A stretch of DNA of 64,000 bases from Propionibacteriales bacterium (GCA_026392465.1 JAPLCA010000026.1:62001-126000); one strand, 5' to 3'; shown: positions 17,665 to 26,821, counted from the first letter of the stretch. The notes: generated from the letters alone by a model not told the origin. A program made the numbers and translations.

Positions 17665-20600
17665 TCAGCGGGAGCGGACCGTGAGCGTGGCGCGGCCCGT
17701 CGACGGCTTCGCGAGATCGTTGCCGGCGTAGGAGACCGTCAGGGTCCTGCGGCCGGTGCTCGTGAACGGACGCAGGGTCACCGACGCCTTGCCGTCGCGC
17801 AGCTCGCCGCGACCGACGACCTTCGAACCGACACGCACCACGATCGCGCCGCCGTCGGCGGTGAAGCCGGCGGTGCGGACGGAGACCGCCACCGTGGCCT
17901 TGCCGCGGTTGCGGACGACGCTCGTCGGCCGCACGGACGCCGAGGTGGCGGAGGCCGCCTGGGTGATCGTCACCGTGACCGGGACCTTCACCGGCTCGAA
18001 GTCGGCGCTGCCGTTGAAGTACACCTCGAGCGTGTGCTCGCCGGGCCGCAGGGCGGTCCGGTCGAGGCTGACGCGTCCCGAGCCGTCGGCGATCGTGCCG
18101 ACGCCGACGACGGTGCCGTCCGACGTGGAGGCGAAGACGAGGCCGCGGGCGTCGTCGTCGCTGCTCAGCTCGATCACGGACGAGGTGCCGTAGGGCGTGG
18201 CGGCCGGCGCAGTCACGGCGAGGCTCACGACGCCCTTGGCGAGGTCGACGGCTGCCGTCGTCGTCGACGTGGCGTGGTCGTCGTCGCCGACGTAGACGAT
18301 CTCGACGGTGGTGGTGCCGATCGGCAGGCTGGACGTGTCGGCCTCGATGGTGGCCTTCCCGTCGGACAGCGTCGCGGTGCCGAGGACCGTGCCGTCGTGC
18401 TCGGCACGGACCTCCCCCGTGGGCTGCGTGCCGGTGGCCGAGGCCACGTCGACCGTCAGCTCGACGGGTGCGCCGCGGCGCGGGTTCGCCTCGACGCCGA
18501 CCTCGGCGGACGTGGCCGCCTTCTCGACGACCACGGTGACCGTGCCGGTCGCGGCGGGCAGGTCGGTGTCGCCCGCGTAGCCGACCTCGAGCTCGTGCGA
18601 GCCGGCGCCGAGACGCTCGGTGTCGATGCTGACGTCGGCGCGACCCTCTGCGTCGAGTGTGCCCGTGCCGAGCACGGTGTCGCCGTCACGGACCTCCACG
18701 GCGCCGGTGGGCGCGGCACCCGGGGCGCCGACCGTCACGGCGACGGTCGCGTCCTCGCCGAAGGCGACCGTGGCGGCCTCGGCCTTCACCGAGGCGCCCT
18801 GGATGGAGATCGGGACCGTCGCGAGCGTGCCGCTGCGCGACGCGCGGACCTCCAGGACGAGGTCGCCGGCGACCTTGCTGGGCAGGCGGCCGGCGATGGT
18901 GACCGCACCGTTGGCGACGGCGCGGGCACCGAGGTTCGCGACGACACGGTCGCCGTCGAGCAGACGCGCCGACACCGAGCGGTTGGCGGGGCTGCCCGAG
19001 GACGTGAGGTCCAGACGCGGCAGCGTGATCTCGTAGGCGCCACCCGCGCGGTAGGACGCCTGCAGACCGCGCAGCTCGACGGCGTGGCGCGCGAACGACG
19101 GCGACACGGGCTGGTTCCTCGACAGGTACGTCGTCCAGGCGTCGAGATCGGCCAGGCCGGTGTCACGACGCGCGCCCGAGGCGAAGGCGCGGAAGTTGTC
19201 GCCACCGGAGGCCAGGAAGCTCGGCACCGCGACGGTGTAGGTGCGCTCGGGGACGACCTTCTCGCCGTCCACCCACAGGGAGGTGATCCGGTCGCCCTCA
19301 GGCCGCGTGGCGTCGAACGTGTAGCGGACGTTGTCGGAGGTGCCGAGCTGCAGGTAGGCGCGGCTCGGGACGGTGCCCGCCGCGGTGCGCTGCCACTGCT
19401 GCTCGAAGACCGTCTTCAGCTGCGAGCCGTCGAGGTCGACGACGAAGAGGCTGTTGGCGAAGGGCAGCACGGAGACCGCCTCGCCGAAGGTGACGACACC
19501 GTCGGTGTTGGTGCCGCCGGTGCCCGCGAACTCGAGGTCGTCGCGCAGGCCGCCGGGGTTGACGATGCCGAGGTCGACGTCCCGGCCGACGGCCGTCCTG
19601 GACACCTCGGAGCGGTACATCTCGGCCACGAGGTTGCCGAGCGTGGACTCGTTGGCGCGGTCGTCGCGCTTCGCACCACCGTCGGCGTAGCCCGCCGTGG
19701 TGATGTCCTCGGTGACCTCGCCGACCGGACGACGGCCGACCTCGGTCGCGTTGGCGAGGGCGGCGTCGGTGATCCGGGCGACCTCGGCCACCCGCGGGTA
19801 GGTGGCGACGAGCGTCTCGTTGGCCGTCGTGAGGCGGGCGACGTTCGACTGGGTGTGCCCGGTGACCGCACCGGTGGCGGGGTCGACGGTCAGCTGGACC
19901 CGGCCGACGTTCTCACCGTAGCTGCCGGTCTGCACCACCGGTCGGGTGCCGGAGCGCCCGGGGATCGGCGCCTCCCACGCGTAGGTCTGGTGGGTGTGCC
20001 CGTTGAAGATGGCGTCGACGTCGGGATCGGTCTTGGTGACGATGTCGGCGAAGGCGCCGCCCTTGGCGAGCTCGCTCTCGAGGGTGCCGCCTGCGGTGGT
20101 GCCGCTCTGGGCACCCTCGTGGTAGCTGGCGACGATGACGTCGGGGGCGTCGGTCAGGCCCTCGAGGCGCTCGACCTCGGTGTTCACGGCCTCGACCGGG
20201 TCCGTGAAGCGCAGGCCGGCGATGCCGTCGGGCGAGACGAGTGCCGGGGTCTCCTGGGTGACCGCGCCGACGACGGCCACGTCGAGGCCGCCGACCTCGA
20301 AGGTGGCCGACGGCGGGAGCACCGGTCGACCGGTGGAGGCGTCGACGACGTTGGCCGCGAGGTGGGGGAAGTCCGACCGGTCCGCCACACGACCGAGGAG
20401 GTCGGCGGCACCTCGGTCGAACTCGTGGTTGCCGACGGTGGAGGTGTCCAGGTCCAGCGCGTTCAGCACGTCGAGGGTCGGCCCGTCCTGCTGCACCTGC
20501 GACGGGAACAGCGAGGCGCCGATGTCGTCGCCGGAGGAGATGAACAGGGTGTTGTCCTCGCCGCCCTGCGCACGGAGCTGCTCGACCGTGCCGGCGAACT

Positions 20601-20754
20601 TGACCGTGTTGGCGTCGAGGCGACCGTGGAAGTCGTTGATGTCGAGCACCTGGATGGTGACGGGGTCGGCCGCGGAGGCCGGGACGGCGCCGAGCACCGA
20701 GGTGGCGGTGACCGCCGCGAGCGTGGCGGCGGCGCAGCGCAGGACGTTCTTCAC
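17665..20754 (-). CDS. secreted 5'-nucleotidase/metallophosphatase with C-terminal Ig-like repeats
   Basis: 1029 residues, GTG 20754 with AAGGA about seven bases upstream. Signal peptide at residues 1-28 (ending VPASA). Metallophosphatase domain at about 33-280 with DINDFHGR, GDDIG, GNHEFDRG, and NGHTHQTYAWE metal-site motifs. 5'-nucleotidase C-terminal domain at about 320-520 with NPGGLRDDLEF, FGEAVSVLPFANSL and ASGGDNFRAF. Residues ~560-1029 are Ig-like repeats. The last ~90 residues closely resemble the C-terminal domain of the neighbouring nuclease. It would release nucleosides and phosphate from nucleotides outside the cell. Ends in a plain beta strand with no sortase signal. Confidence 0.88.
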   Translation of the reverse strand: MKNVLRCAAATLAAVTATSVLGAVPASAADPVTIQVLDINDFHGRLDANTVKFAGTVEQLRAQGGEDNTLFISSGDDIGASLFPSQVQQDGPTLDVLNALDLDTSTVGNHEFDRGAADLLGRVADRSDFPHLAANVVDASTGRPVLPPSATFEVGGLDVAVVGAVTQETPALVSPDGIAGLRFTDPVEAVNTEVERLEGLTDAPDVIVASYHEGAQSGTTAGGTLESELAKGGAFADIVTKTDPDVDAIFNGHTHQTYAWEAPIPGRSGTRPVVQTGSYGENVGRVQLTVDPATGAVTGHTQSNVARLTTANETLVATYPRVAEVARITDAALANATEVGRRPVGEVTEDITTAGYADGGAKRDDRANESTLGNLVAEMYRSEVSRTAVGRDVDLGIVNPGGLRDDLEFAGTGGTNTDGVVTFGEAVSVLPFANSLFVVDLDGSQLKTVFEQQWQRTAAGTVPSRAYLQLGTSDNVRYTFDATRPEGDRITSLWVDGEKVVPERTYTVAVPSFLASGGDNFRAFASGARRDTGLADLDAWTTYLSRNQPVSPSFARHAVELRGLQASYRAGGAYEITLPRLDLTSSGSPANRSVSARLLDGDRVVANLGARAVANGAVTIAGRLPSKVAGDLVLEVRASRSGTLATVPISIQGASVKAEAATVAFGEDATVAVTVGAPGAAPTGAVEVRDGDTVLGTGTLDAEGRADVSIDTERLGAGSHELEVGYAGDTDLPAATGTVTVVVEKAATSAEVGVEANPRRGAPVELTVDVASATGTQPTGEVRAEHDGTVLGTATLSDGKATIEADTSSLPIGTTTVEIVYVGDDDHATSTTTAAVDLAKGVVSLAVTAPAATPYGTSSVIELSSDDDARGLVFASTSDGTVVGVGTIADGSGRVSLDRTALRPGEHTLEVYFNGSADFEPVKVPVTVTITQAASATSASVRPTSVVRNRGKATVAVSVRTAGFTADGGAIVVRVGSKVVGRGELRDGKASVTLRPFTSTGRRTLTVSYAGNDLAKPSTGRATLTVRSR

Positions 20755-20834
20755 AGGGGATCCTTCGACGTTCGGACGGGCAGGCCTATCTGAGAAGGTC
20801 GAGGCGTCCCTGGGGGACCGTCGAGGCGACGTCC

Positions 20835-20842
20835 GGGTGAAC
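20835..20842 (-). promoter_or_regulatory. possible PhoP-box half-site upstream of the 5'-nucleotidase gene
   Basis: On the minus strand GTTCACCC begins at 20842, about 80 bases before the nucleotidase start. This equals the conserved unit of the streptomycete PHO box, which normally occurs as at least two 11-base direct repeats. A good second unit is not visible, so the call is weak. Phosphate control would suit a nucleotidase-nuclease operon. Confidence 0.25.
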
Positions 20843-21056
20843 CGCAGACATCGGGTCGGGGCCAGGGCCGCGCGTGGCGGTCCGGCCCGTCGTGGTGCCG
20901 TCGGTCCCCCCGCACCCTTCGGCGCCGGACCAATGGAGGAATCTCACCCGAAGCCCCAGCCCGCGTCAATGGCGTGGCAGGTTGCGATCAGGTGACGAAG
21001 CCCCGGGCGGGCCAGGTCGACCGCCCAGGCGTCCGGACGGCCTAGGATCGTGGACC

Positions 21057-21728
21057 GTGCGTGAGCGTCGGGACGTCCGGGTGGGGGGCCGCGTGGTGGT
21101 CGTGGCCGGACCGTCGGGCGTCGGGAAGTCCCACCTGGCCCAGGTGCTCGGGTGGGCCGTCCTGCGGCTCGACGACTTCTACCGCGACGGGGACGACCCT
21201 CGCCTCCCCCGGTCCACCCTCGGGATCCCGGACTGGGACGACCCCGCGTCGTGGGACGCCGTGGCGGCCGTCGGGACGATCGCCGAGCTGTGCGCCGCCG
21301 GGGAGGCCGACGTGCCGGTCTACGACATCGCGGCCAGCCGGAGGACGGGGACGCAGCACCTCGAGGTCGGCGAGCGGTTCATCGCCGAGGGCCTGTTCGC
21401 CCCTGTCGTGGTGACCGCGTGCCGCGACGCCGGGCTGCTCGACCAGGCGATCTGCCTGCGGCGGCACCGGCTCGTCACGTTCGCGCTGCGTCTCGCGCGC
21501 GACCTCCGCGAGGGCCGCAAGAGCCCGTGGGTGCTCGTGCGACGCGGCTGGCGGCTGAAGAACGAGGACGACCGGATCGTCGCCGAGGCGGTGGCCGCGG
21601 GCTGCACCCCGATGACCCCGCGCCAGGCGCGGCGGGTGCTGCGCCGCTCGCCCACCCCACGTTTCGGAACGTCATCACCCCTTTTCTCGAGGAGAAAGGG
21701 CGATGACGTTCCGAAACGCGGGGACTAG
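21057..21728 (+). CDS. uridine-kinase-like P-loop protein
   Basis: 223 residues from GTG 21057. Walker A motif GPSGVGKS at residues 18-25, then LRLDDFYRDGDDP, which resembles the LDDFY substrate-binding motif of uridine/pantothenate kinase relatives. A later FIAEGLFAP block may hold the catalytic acidic residue. RLARDLREGRKSP and LVRRGWRLKNEDD follow, typical of actinobacterial uridine-kinase-like proteins. The substrate is unproven, but the position next to adenosine deaminase suits a nucleoside kinase. The final ~23 codons are encoded by a long palindrome, so the native C-terminus may have been lost or extended. Confidence 0.75.
   Translation: MRERRDVRVGGRVVVVAGPSGVGKSHLAQVLGWAVLRLDDFYRDGDDPRLPRSTLGIPDWDDPASWDAVAAVGTIAELCAAGEADVPVYDIAASRRTGTQHLEVGERFIAEGLFAPVVVTACRDAGLLDQAICLRRHRLVTFALRLARDLREGRKSPWVLVRRGWRLKNEDDRIVAEAVAAGCTPMTPRQARRVLRRSPTPRFGTSSPLFSRRKGDDVPKRGD
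21660..21718. terminator. long hairpin at the 3' end of the kinase-like gene
   Basis: CGTTTCGGAACGTCATC (21660-21676) and its exact complement (21702-21718) form a perfect 17-bp stem. The interior adds a bulged CCCTTTTCTC/GAGAAAGGG pairing, so almost all 59 bases can fold. It lies between convergent genes and 17 bases from the end of the adenosine deaminase gene, so it may terminate both. Unusually, most of it is inside the open frame of the upstream gene. Confidence 0.6.
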
Positions 21729-21734
21729 CGGGGA

Positions 21735-22820
21735 CTAGAGGGCGGCGTAGCGCGGTTTGATGACGTCGTCGATCAGCGCGAGACGTTCGTCGAACGGCAG
21801 GAAGGCGCTCTTCATGGCGTTGACCGTGAACCAGCGCAGGTCGTCGGCGCCGTACCCGAAGGCGTCGACGAGCAGCTGCATCTCCCGGCTCATGGACGTG
21901 CCGCTCATCAGCCGGTTGTCGCAGTTGACCGTCACCCGGAAGCCGAGCTCCTTGAGCAGGCCGATCGGGTGGTCCGCGATGGAGCGCATGCCCGGGACCG
22001 CCGACGTCTGCAGGTTCGAGGAGGGGCACATCTCCAGCGGGATGCGCCGGTCGCGCACGTAGGCGGCGAGCAGGCCCAGCCGGGGTCCGCCCTCGGCCGC
22101 AAGGTCGATGTCGTCGATGATGCGCACGCCGTGGCCCAGCCGGTCGGCGCCGCAGCGCTGGATGGCCTGCCAGATGGACGGCAGGCCGAACGCCTCGCCG
22201 GCGTGGATGGTGAAGTGGGCGTTCTCGCGGCGCAGGTACTCGAACGCCTCGAGGTGCAGGATGGGCGGGAAGCCGTCCTCGGCCCCCGCGATGTCGAAAC
22301 CGCACACGCCCCGGTCGCGGTACTCGACGACGAGCTCCGCGATCTCGAGTCCGTGCTGCGCGTGCCGCATCGCCGTGAGCAGCTGCCCCACGACGATCGG
22401 GGTGCCCTCGGCAGCCGCCTCGGCGCGCCCCTCGTCGATGCCGGCCTGCACGGCCTCGACCGTCTCGGCGAGGGTCATGCCGCCCTGGAGGTGCTGCTCG
22501 GGCGCCCAGCGCAGCTCGGCGTAGACGACGCCGTCGGCGGCGAGGTCGAGCACCGACTCGCGGGCCACGCGGGCGAGGTCCTGCGGACGCTGCATGACCG
22601 CCACCGTGTGCTCGAACGTCTCGAGGTAGCGCGGGAGGGAGCCTGAGCTGGCGGCGTCGGCGAACCACATGCCGAGCCGGTCCGGCGGGGCGGGCAGCGG
22701 GTGCCCGACCTCCTGCGCGATCTCGGCGACGGTCGACGGGCGGACGCCGCCGTCGAGGTGTTCGTGGAGCGCCACCTTCGGGGCGCGGCGGATCTGGTCG
22801 GCGGTCAGGCTCACGCGCAC
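21735..22820 (-). CDS. add: adenosine deaminase
   Basis: 361 residues, GTG start. Metal-dependent hydrolase of the adenosine deaminase family: zinc ligands in HEHLDGG, the TIHAGEAFG histidine/glutamate, DRLGHGVRI and the [15 protein letters not shown] aspartates. The MRHAQHG and CPSSNLQT segments are typical. Deaminates (deoxy)adenosine to (deoxy)inosine in the cytosol. Divergent from the deoC-aldehyde dehydrogenase operon, 167 bases away, and part of the nucleoside-use stretch. Confidence 0.93.
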   Translation of the reverse strand: MRVSLTADQIRRAPKVALHEHLDGGVRPSTVAEIAQEVGHPLPAPPDRLGMWFADAASSGSLPRYLETFEHTVAVMQRPQDLARVARESVLDLAADGVVYAELRWAPEQHLQGGMTLAETVEAVQAGIDEGRAEAAAEGTPIVVGQLLTAMRHAQHGLEIAELVVEYRDRGVCGFDIAGAEDGFPPILHLEAFEYLRRENAHFTIHAGEAFGLPSIWQAIQRCGADRLGHGVRIIDDIDLAAEGGPRLGLLAAYVRDRRIPLEMCPSSNLQTSAVPGMRSIADHPIGLLKELGFRVTVNCDNRLMSGTSMSREMQLLVDAFGYGADDLRWFTVNAMKSAFLPFDERLALIDDVIKPRYAAL

Positions 22821-22987
22821 ATCGTGGCACGCCTCCGGGAGCGACCCGGGAGTACCTCACCGGGACGGCAGCGACGGCGAGATGACCATGCACACGCGAG
22901 GTGGCAGACTTCATGGGTCCGCGGCCACCCCCGCGCCCGCCCGACGACCCTCACCCCGCGTCGCACCGTCTCACCCGGAGGCCACCC

Positions 22988-23971
22988 ATGAGCCCGACGT
23001 CCACCCCGACCGGCAGCACCGACGCTGCCGCGCTGCGCGCCGCGATGGGTCTCGGCGGCACCGACAACGCGGCGCTGCGCACCTTCCTCGACGGGCTGCC
23101 CGCCGTCGACCCCGTCGGCGTCGAGGCCCGCGCGACCCAGCTCGCGACCCGCTCGATCAAGAAGGACACCAAGCGCGCCCTCATCGACCTGGCCATCTCG
23201 ATGGTCGACCTGACCACGCTCGAGGGCGCCGACACCCCCGGCAAGGTGCGCAACCTGTGCCGCAAGGCCGTGCAGCCCGACCGGGAGGTCGCGGGGACTC
23301 CCTCGACCGCGGCCGTCTGCGTCTACCCCGACATGGTGGCCGTGGCCGCCGAGGCCGTGGCCGGCACGGGCGTCAAGGTCGCGTCGGTGGCCACCGCGTT
23401 CCCCGCCGGCCGGTCGTCGCTGGAGGTCAAGCTCGCGGACACCCGGCTCGCCGTCGAGGCCGGTGCCGACGAGGTCGACATGGTGATCGACCGCGGCGCG
23501 TTCCTGGCCGGCGACTACGCCACCGTGTTCGAGCAGGTCGTCGCCGTGAAGGAGGCCTGCGGGGACGCTCGGCTGAAGGTGATCCTCGAGACCGGCGAGC
23601 TCGCCACGTACGACCACGTGCGCCGCGCGTCGTGGCTCGCGCTGCTGGCCGGCGGCGACTTCATCAAGACCTCCACCGGCAAGATCGCGCCCGCTGCCAC
23701 GCTGCCCGTCACCCACGTGATGCTGCAGGCGGTGCGCGACCTCTTCGACCTCACCGGCGTGCAGCGCGCGGTGAAGCCCGCCGGCGGCATCCGCACCACG
23801 AAGGACGCCATCGCCTACCTCGTCGCCGTGCACGAGGTCGCCGGGCCGCAGTGGCTCGACCCGCACTGGTTCCGCTTCGGCGCCTCGGGCGTCGTCAACG
23901 ACCTGCTGCTGCAGCGCCGCACCCAGACCCAGGGCCACTACAGCGGCCCCCGCTACGTCAGCGTCGACTGA
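22988..23971 (+). CDS. deoC: deoxyribose-phosphate aldolase
   Basis: 327 residues from ATG 22988, preceded by CGGAGG at a proper distance; an upstream in-frame ATG lacks such a site. TIM-barrel class I aldolase: VCVYPDMV, ATAFPAGRSSLEVKL, GADEVDMVIDRGAFLAG, the Schiff-base lysine in GGDFIKTSTGK and the second active lysine in VKPAGGIRTTKDA. The protein is longer than the short bacterial type and matches the long (actinobacterial/eukaryotic-like) type. Splits deoxyribose-5-phosphate into glyceraldehyde-3-phosphate and acetaldehyde. First gene of an operon with two aldehyde dehydrogenase genes. Confidence 0.93.
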   Translation: MSPTSTPTGSTDAAALRAAMGLGGTDNAALRTFLDGLPAVDPVGVEARATQLATRSIKKDTKRALIDLAISMVDLTTLEGADTPGKVRNLCRKAVQPDREVAGTPSTAAVCVYPDMVAVAAEAVAGTGVKVASVATAFPAGRSSLEVKLADTRLAVEAGADEVDMVIDRGAFLAGDYATVFEQVVAVKEACGDARLKVILETGELATYDHVRRASWLALLAGGDFIKTSTGKIAPAATLPVTHVMLQAVRDLFDLTGVQRAVKPAGGIRTTKDAIAYLVAVHEVAGPQWLDPHWFRFGASGVVNDLLLQRRTQTQGHYSGPRYVSVD

Positions 23972-24004
23972 CCCCGTCGACCGACACCACCGAAGGACCC
24001 ACCC

Positions 24005-25453
24005 ATGGACCTCACCTACGCACCGGCCCTGGAGTCGGCCGCCCTCGCGGGGATCAAGCCGCGCTACCAGCTGTTCCTCGACGGCGCGTTCGTCGATGGC
24101 GGCGGCGACGACCTGACCTCCGTCAACCCCGCCACCGGCGAGACCCTCACCACCGTCAGCACCGCGTCCGCGGCCGACGTCGACCGGGCGGTGGCCGCCG
24201 CCCGCCGCGCCTACGACGGCCCCTGGTCGCGCATGGGCGGAGCGGAGCGCGGCAAGTACCTGTTCCGCATCGCCCGTGCGATCGCGGAGCGCTCCCGCGA
24301 GCTGGCCGTCGCCGAGACCCTCGACAACGGCAAGCCGATCCGCGAGACCCGCGACTTCGACGTGCCCACCGCGGCACAGCACTTCTTCCACCACGCCGGC
24401 TGGGCCGACAAGCTCGGCCACCTCGGGCTCGGACCCGCGCCGCGTCCCCTCGGCGTGGCCGGTCAGGTGATCCCCTGGAACTTCCCGCTGCTCATGGCGG
24501 CATGGAAGATCGCCCCCGCCCTGGCCGCCGGCAACACCGTCGTGCTGAAGCCTGCGGAGACCACGCCCGTCACCGCGCTGATCCTCGCGGAGATCCTCGC
24601 CGACGCCGACCTGCCGCCCGGCGTCGTCAACATCCTCCCCGGAGCCGGCGACGTCGGCAGCGCCATCGTCAACCACGACGGCGTCGACAAGGTCGCGTTC
24701 ACGGGTTCCACGCCGGTGGGCAAGCGCATCCAGTCCGAGCTCGCGGGCACCGGCAAGAAGCTGACCCTCGAGCTCGGCGGCAAGGGCGCGAACATCGTGT
24801 TCGCGGACGCCGCCATCGACCAGGCCGTCGAGGGGATCGTCTCGGGCATCTTCTTCAACCAGGGCCAGGTGTGCTGCGCCGGCTCGCGGCTGCTCGTGCA
24901 GGAGTCGGTGGCCGAGGAGGTCGTCGAGAAGCTCAAGAGGCGGATCGAGACGCTGCGCGTCGGCGAGCCGCTCGACAAGAACACCGACGTCGGGGCGCTC
25001 AACAGCCAGATGCAGTACGACAAGGTGACCGGGCTCGTCGAGGTCGGCGCACAGGAGGGCGCCGGCGTCTGGACGAGCAGCTGCACCCTCCCGCAGAAGG
25101 GCTGGTTCGTGGCCCCCACCGTGTTCACCGACGCGACCGCGTCGATGCGGGTCGCGCGCGAGGAGATCTTCGGCCCCGTGCTCACCACCCTCACCTTCCG
25201 CACGCCCGAGGAGGCGCTCGCGAAGGCCAACAACACGCCCTACGGGCTGTCGGCCGGCGTCTGGACCGAGAAGGGGTCGCGCGCGATGGGCATGGCCGCG
25301 GGTCTGAAGGCCGGCGTCGTCTGGGACAACACGTTCAACAAGTTCGACCCGACCGCCTCCTTCGGCGGCTACGGCGAGTCCGGCTTCGGCCGCGAGGGTG
25401 GGACTGCCGGGATGGCCGCCTACCTCGACACCGACGACGAGGGAGCGTTCTGA
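24005..25453 (+). CDS. aldehyde dehydrogenase
   Basis: 482 residues, ATG start 33 bases after deoC. Complete ALDH fold: PWNFPLLMAAWKIAPALAAG, KPAETTPVTAL, FTGSTPVGKRI, the glutamate in LELGGKGANIV, and the catalytic cysteine in FFNQGQVCCAGSR. EEIFGPVL and NKFDPTASFGGYGESGFGRE complete the pattern. The position directly after deoC suggests oxidation of the acetaldehyde that DeoC releases, an inference from context. The stop overlaps the start of the next gene (TGATG). Confidence 0.92.
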   Translation: MDLTYAPALESAALAGIKPRYQLFLDGAFVDGGGDDLTSVNPATGETLTTVSTASAADVDRAVAAARRAYDGPWSRMGGAERGKYLFRIARAIAERSRELAVAETLDNGKPIRETRDFDVPTAAQHFFHHAGWADKLGHLGLGPAPRPLGVAGQVIPWNFPLLMAAWKIAPALAAGNTVVLKPAETTPVTALILAEILADADLPPGVVNILPGAGDVGSAIVNHDGVDKVAFTGSTPVGKRIQSELAGTGKKLTLELGGKGANIVFADAAIDQAVEGIVSGIFFNQGQVCCAGSRLLVQESVAEEVVEKLKRRIETLRVGEPLDKNTDVGALNSQMQYDKVTGLVEVGAQEGAGVWTSSCTLPQKGWFVAPTVFTDATASMRVAREEIFGPVLTTLTFRTPEEALAKANNTPYGLSAGVWTEKGSRAMGMAAGLKAGVVWDNTFNKFDPTASFGGYGESGFGREGGTAGMAAYLDTDDEGAF

Positions 25454-26355
25454 TGGCACGTCTGGCGGTCGCGAAGACCTACAAGCTCTACCTCGGCGGC
25501 GCGTTCCCGCGCTCGGAGTCCGGCCGTACGTACCAGGTGCACGACACGAAGGGTTCGCTCATGGCCAACGCCGCGCTCGCCTCCCGCAAGGACGCCCGCA
25601 ACGCCGTCGTCGCCGCCCGGTCGGGCCTGGCGAAGTGGGCCGGGGCGACGCCCTACAACCGCGGGCAGGTGCTCTACCGCGTCGCCGAGATGCTCGAGTC
25701 GCGCCGGGCCGACGTCGTCGAGCTCATCGTGCGGAGCCGGGGCGTGAAGGCCGCCGAGGCGCGCGCCGAGGTCGACGCGGCGGTCGACCGGATCGTGCAC
25801 TACGCCGGCTGGACCGACAAGCTGTCGGCCGTCTTCGGTGGCGCGAACGCGGTGTCGGGCCCCTACTTCAGCTACTCGGCTCCCGAGCCGACGGGCGTCG
25901 TCGCGGTGGCCGCGTCGTCCGCGTCGCCCCTGTTGCCCCTGGTGGGTGCGGTGCTGCCGGTGCTGGCGGGCGGCAACACGGCCGTCGTCGTCGCGTCGCA
26001 GGCCGACCCGACGGTGGCGGTGACGTTCGCGGAGGTGCTGGCGACCAGCGACGTCCCCGCGGGCGTCGTCAACCTGCTGACCGGCGACCAGGCCGAGATC
26101 ATGCCGTGGCTCGCCAGCCACGGCGACGTGAACGGCCTCGACCTGACCGGCGTCCCCGCGGACCAGCGCGTCGCCCTGGAGCGCGCGGCCGCCGACACGG
26201 TGAAGCGCGTCTACTCCCCGCGAGCACGGTCGGGTGGGGGCGAGCCCGACGTCACCGCCGCCCCCGGCACCGCCCGCCTCCGCGCCTTCCTCGAGACCAA
26301 GACCGTCTGGCACCCCGTCGGCGCGGTCTCACTGGCCGGCGGGTCGGCGTACTGA
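25453..26355 (+). CDS. truncated aldehyde dehydrogenase paralogue without catalytic domain
   Basis: 300 residues, starting on the last base of the preceding stop. Clear ALDH homology over the N-terminal NAD-binding part: KLYLGGAFPRSESGRTYQV, VVAARSGLAKWAGATPYNRG, YAGWTDKLSAVFGG, GNTAVVVASQADP, VPAGVVNLLTG. It ends near residue 300 with a short linker and KTVWHPVGA, so the catalytic cysteine and general-base glutamate of active ALDHs are absent. Codon use and tight coupling suggest a maintained gene, not decay. A structural or regulatory partner of the upstream enzyme is my inference. Confidence 0.85.
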   Translation: MARLAVAKTYKLYLGGAFPRSESGRTYQVHDTKGSLMANAALASRKDARNAVVAARSGLAKWAGATPYNRGQVLYRVAEMLESRRADVVELIVRSRGVKAAEARAEVDAAVDRIVHYAGWTDKLSAVFGGANAVSGPYFSYSAPEPTGVVAVAASSASPLLPLVGAVLPVLAGGNTAVVVASQADPTVAVTFAEVLATSDVPAGVVNLLTGDQAEIMPWLASHGDVNGLDLTGVPADQRVALERAAADTVKRVYSPRARSGGGEPDVTAAPGTARLRAFLETKTVWHPVGAVSLAGGSAY

Positions 26356-26363
26356 CCCCGTGA

Positions 26364-26430
26364 CCCGCGTTTCGTGCGGTTGACGACGATCTCTCGTCGA
26401 ACTTTCGTCATCGTCTCCACACAACGCGGG
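26364..26430 (+). terminator. nested inverted repeats after the aldehyde dehydrogenase operon
   Basis: CCCGCGTT (26364-26371) pairs with AACGCGGG (26423-26430), and inside it CGACGA-TCTC-TCGTCG (26384-26399) forms a tight hairpin. The structure starts nine bases after the stop of the last gene, so a terminator is likely. Confidence 0.5.
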
Positions 26431-26628
26431 GTGGGTGGGGGCTTTACGGGGCCTGTGGTTGCTGGTGCGGTGACGTAGGGGGTCTCGTCCTGCTGGTGCG
26501 CTGGCGCAGGGGGTCTGTCCTTGCTGGTGCGCTGCCTCGGCTCACGCTGGGGGTGGTCTCCGAAAGGGCCTCGACCGGGCGGCTGGGTGGGGCGCTCGTC
26601 TGGGGTCTCGGGCTGCGGCCCGCGTGGG

Positions 26629-26750
26629 ACGCAGGATTCTGCGTTCGTGCGTTGGGGTTCGAAGGATGCTGCGTTTGCTACGGGATCCCGTCGTGAACGC
26701 AGAGGCGTTCGGTCTGGTTCGCGTGAAGGCAGAATCTTGGGTGCCCTTTG
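26629..26750 (+). repeat. dispersed palindromic repeat, copy 1
   Basis: Contains ACGCAGGATTCTGCGT (26629-26644) and a nested palindrome: TGCGTTT/GAACGCA arms (26670-26676, 26695-26701) around a perfect ACGGGATCCCGT (26680-26691). A second copy in inverted orientation lies at about 53165-53300, and a partial copy at 26888-26920. Confidence 0.7.
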
Positions 26751-26762
26751 GGTTGGGGGGAC

Positions 26763-26812
26763 GAAGGATTCTTCCTTCTCGTGGACCGTTCCACGAGAAG
26801 GAAGAATCCTTC
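26763..26812. repeat. perfect 23-bp hairpin with 4-base loop
   Basis: Bases 26763-26785 and 26790-26812 are exact inverted copies around the loop CCGT. The arm is relatively AT-rich (it contains GGATTCTTCCTTCTCG). No gene ends here, so it is not an obvious terminator; it is near the centre of the inverted element. Confidence 0.85.
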
Positions 26813-26821
26813 ACACGCCTC

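Noticed and set aside
14585-20793. Very long plus-strand frames of about 1000 codons opposite the nuclease and nucleotidase genes
   Set aside because: They lack stops only because of third-position GC bias; the minus-strand proteins have signal peptides and catalytic motifs.
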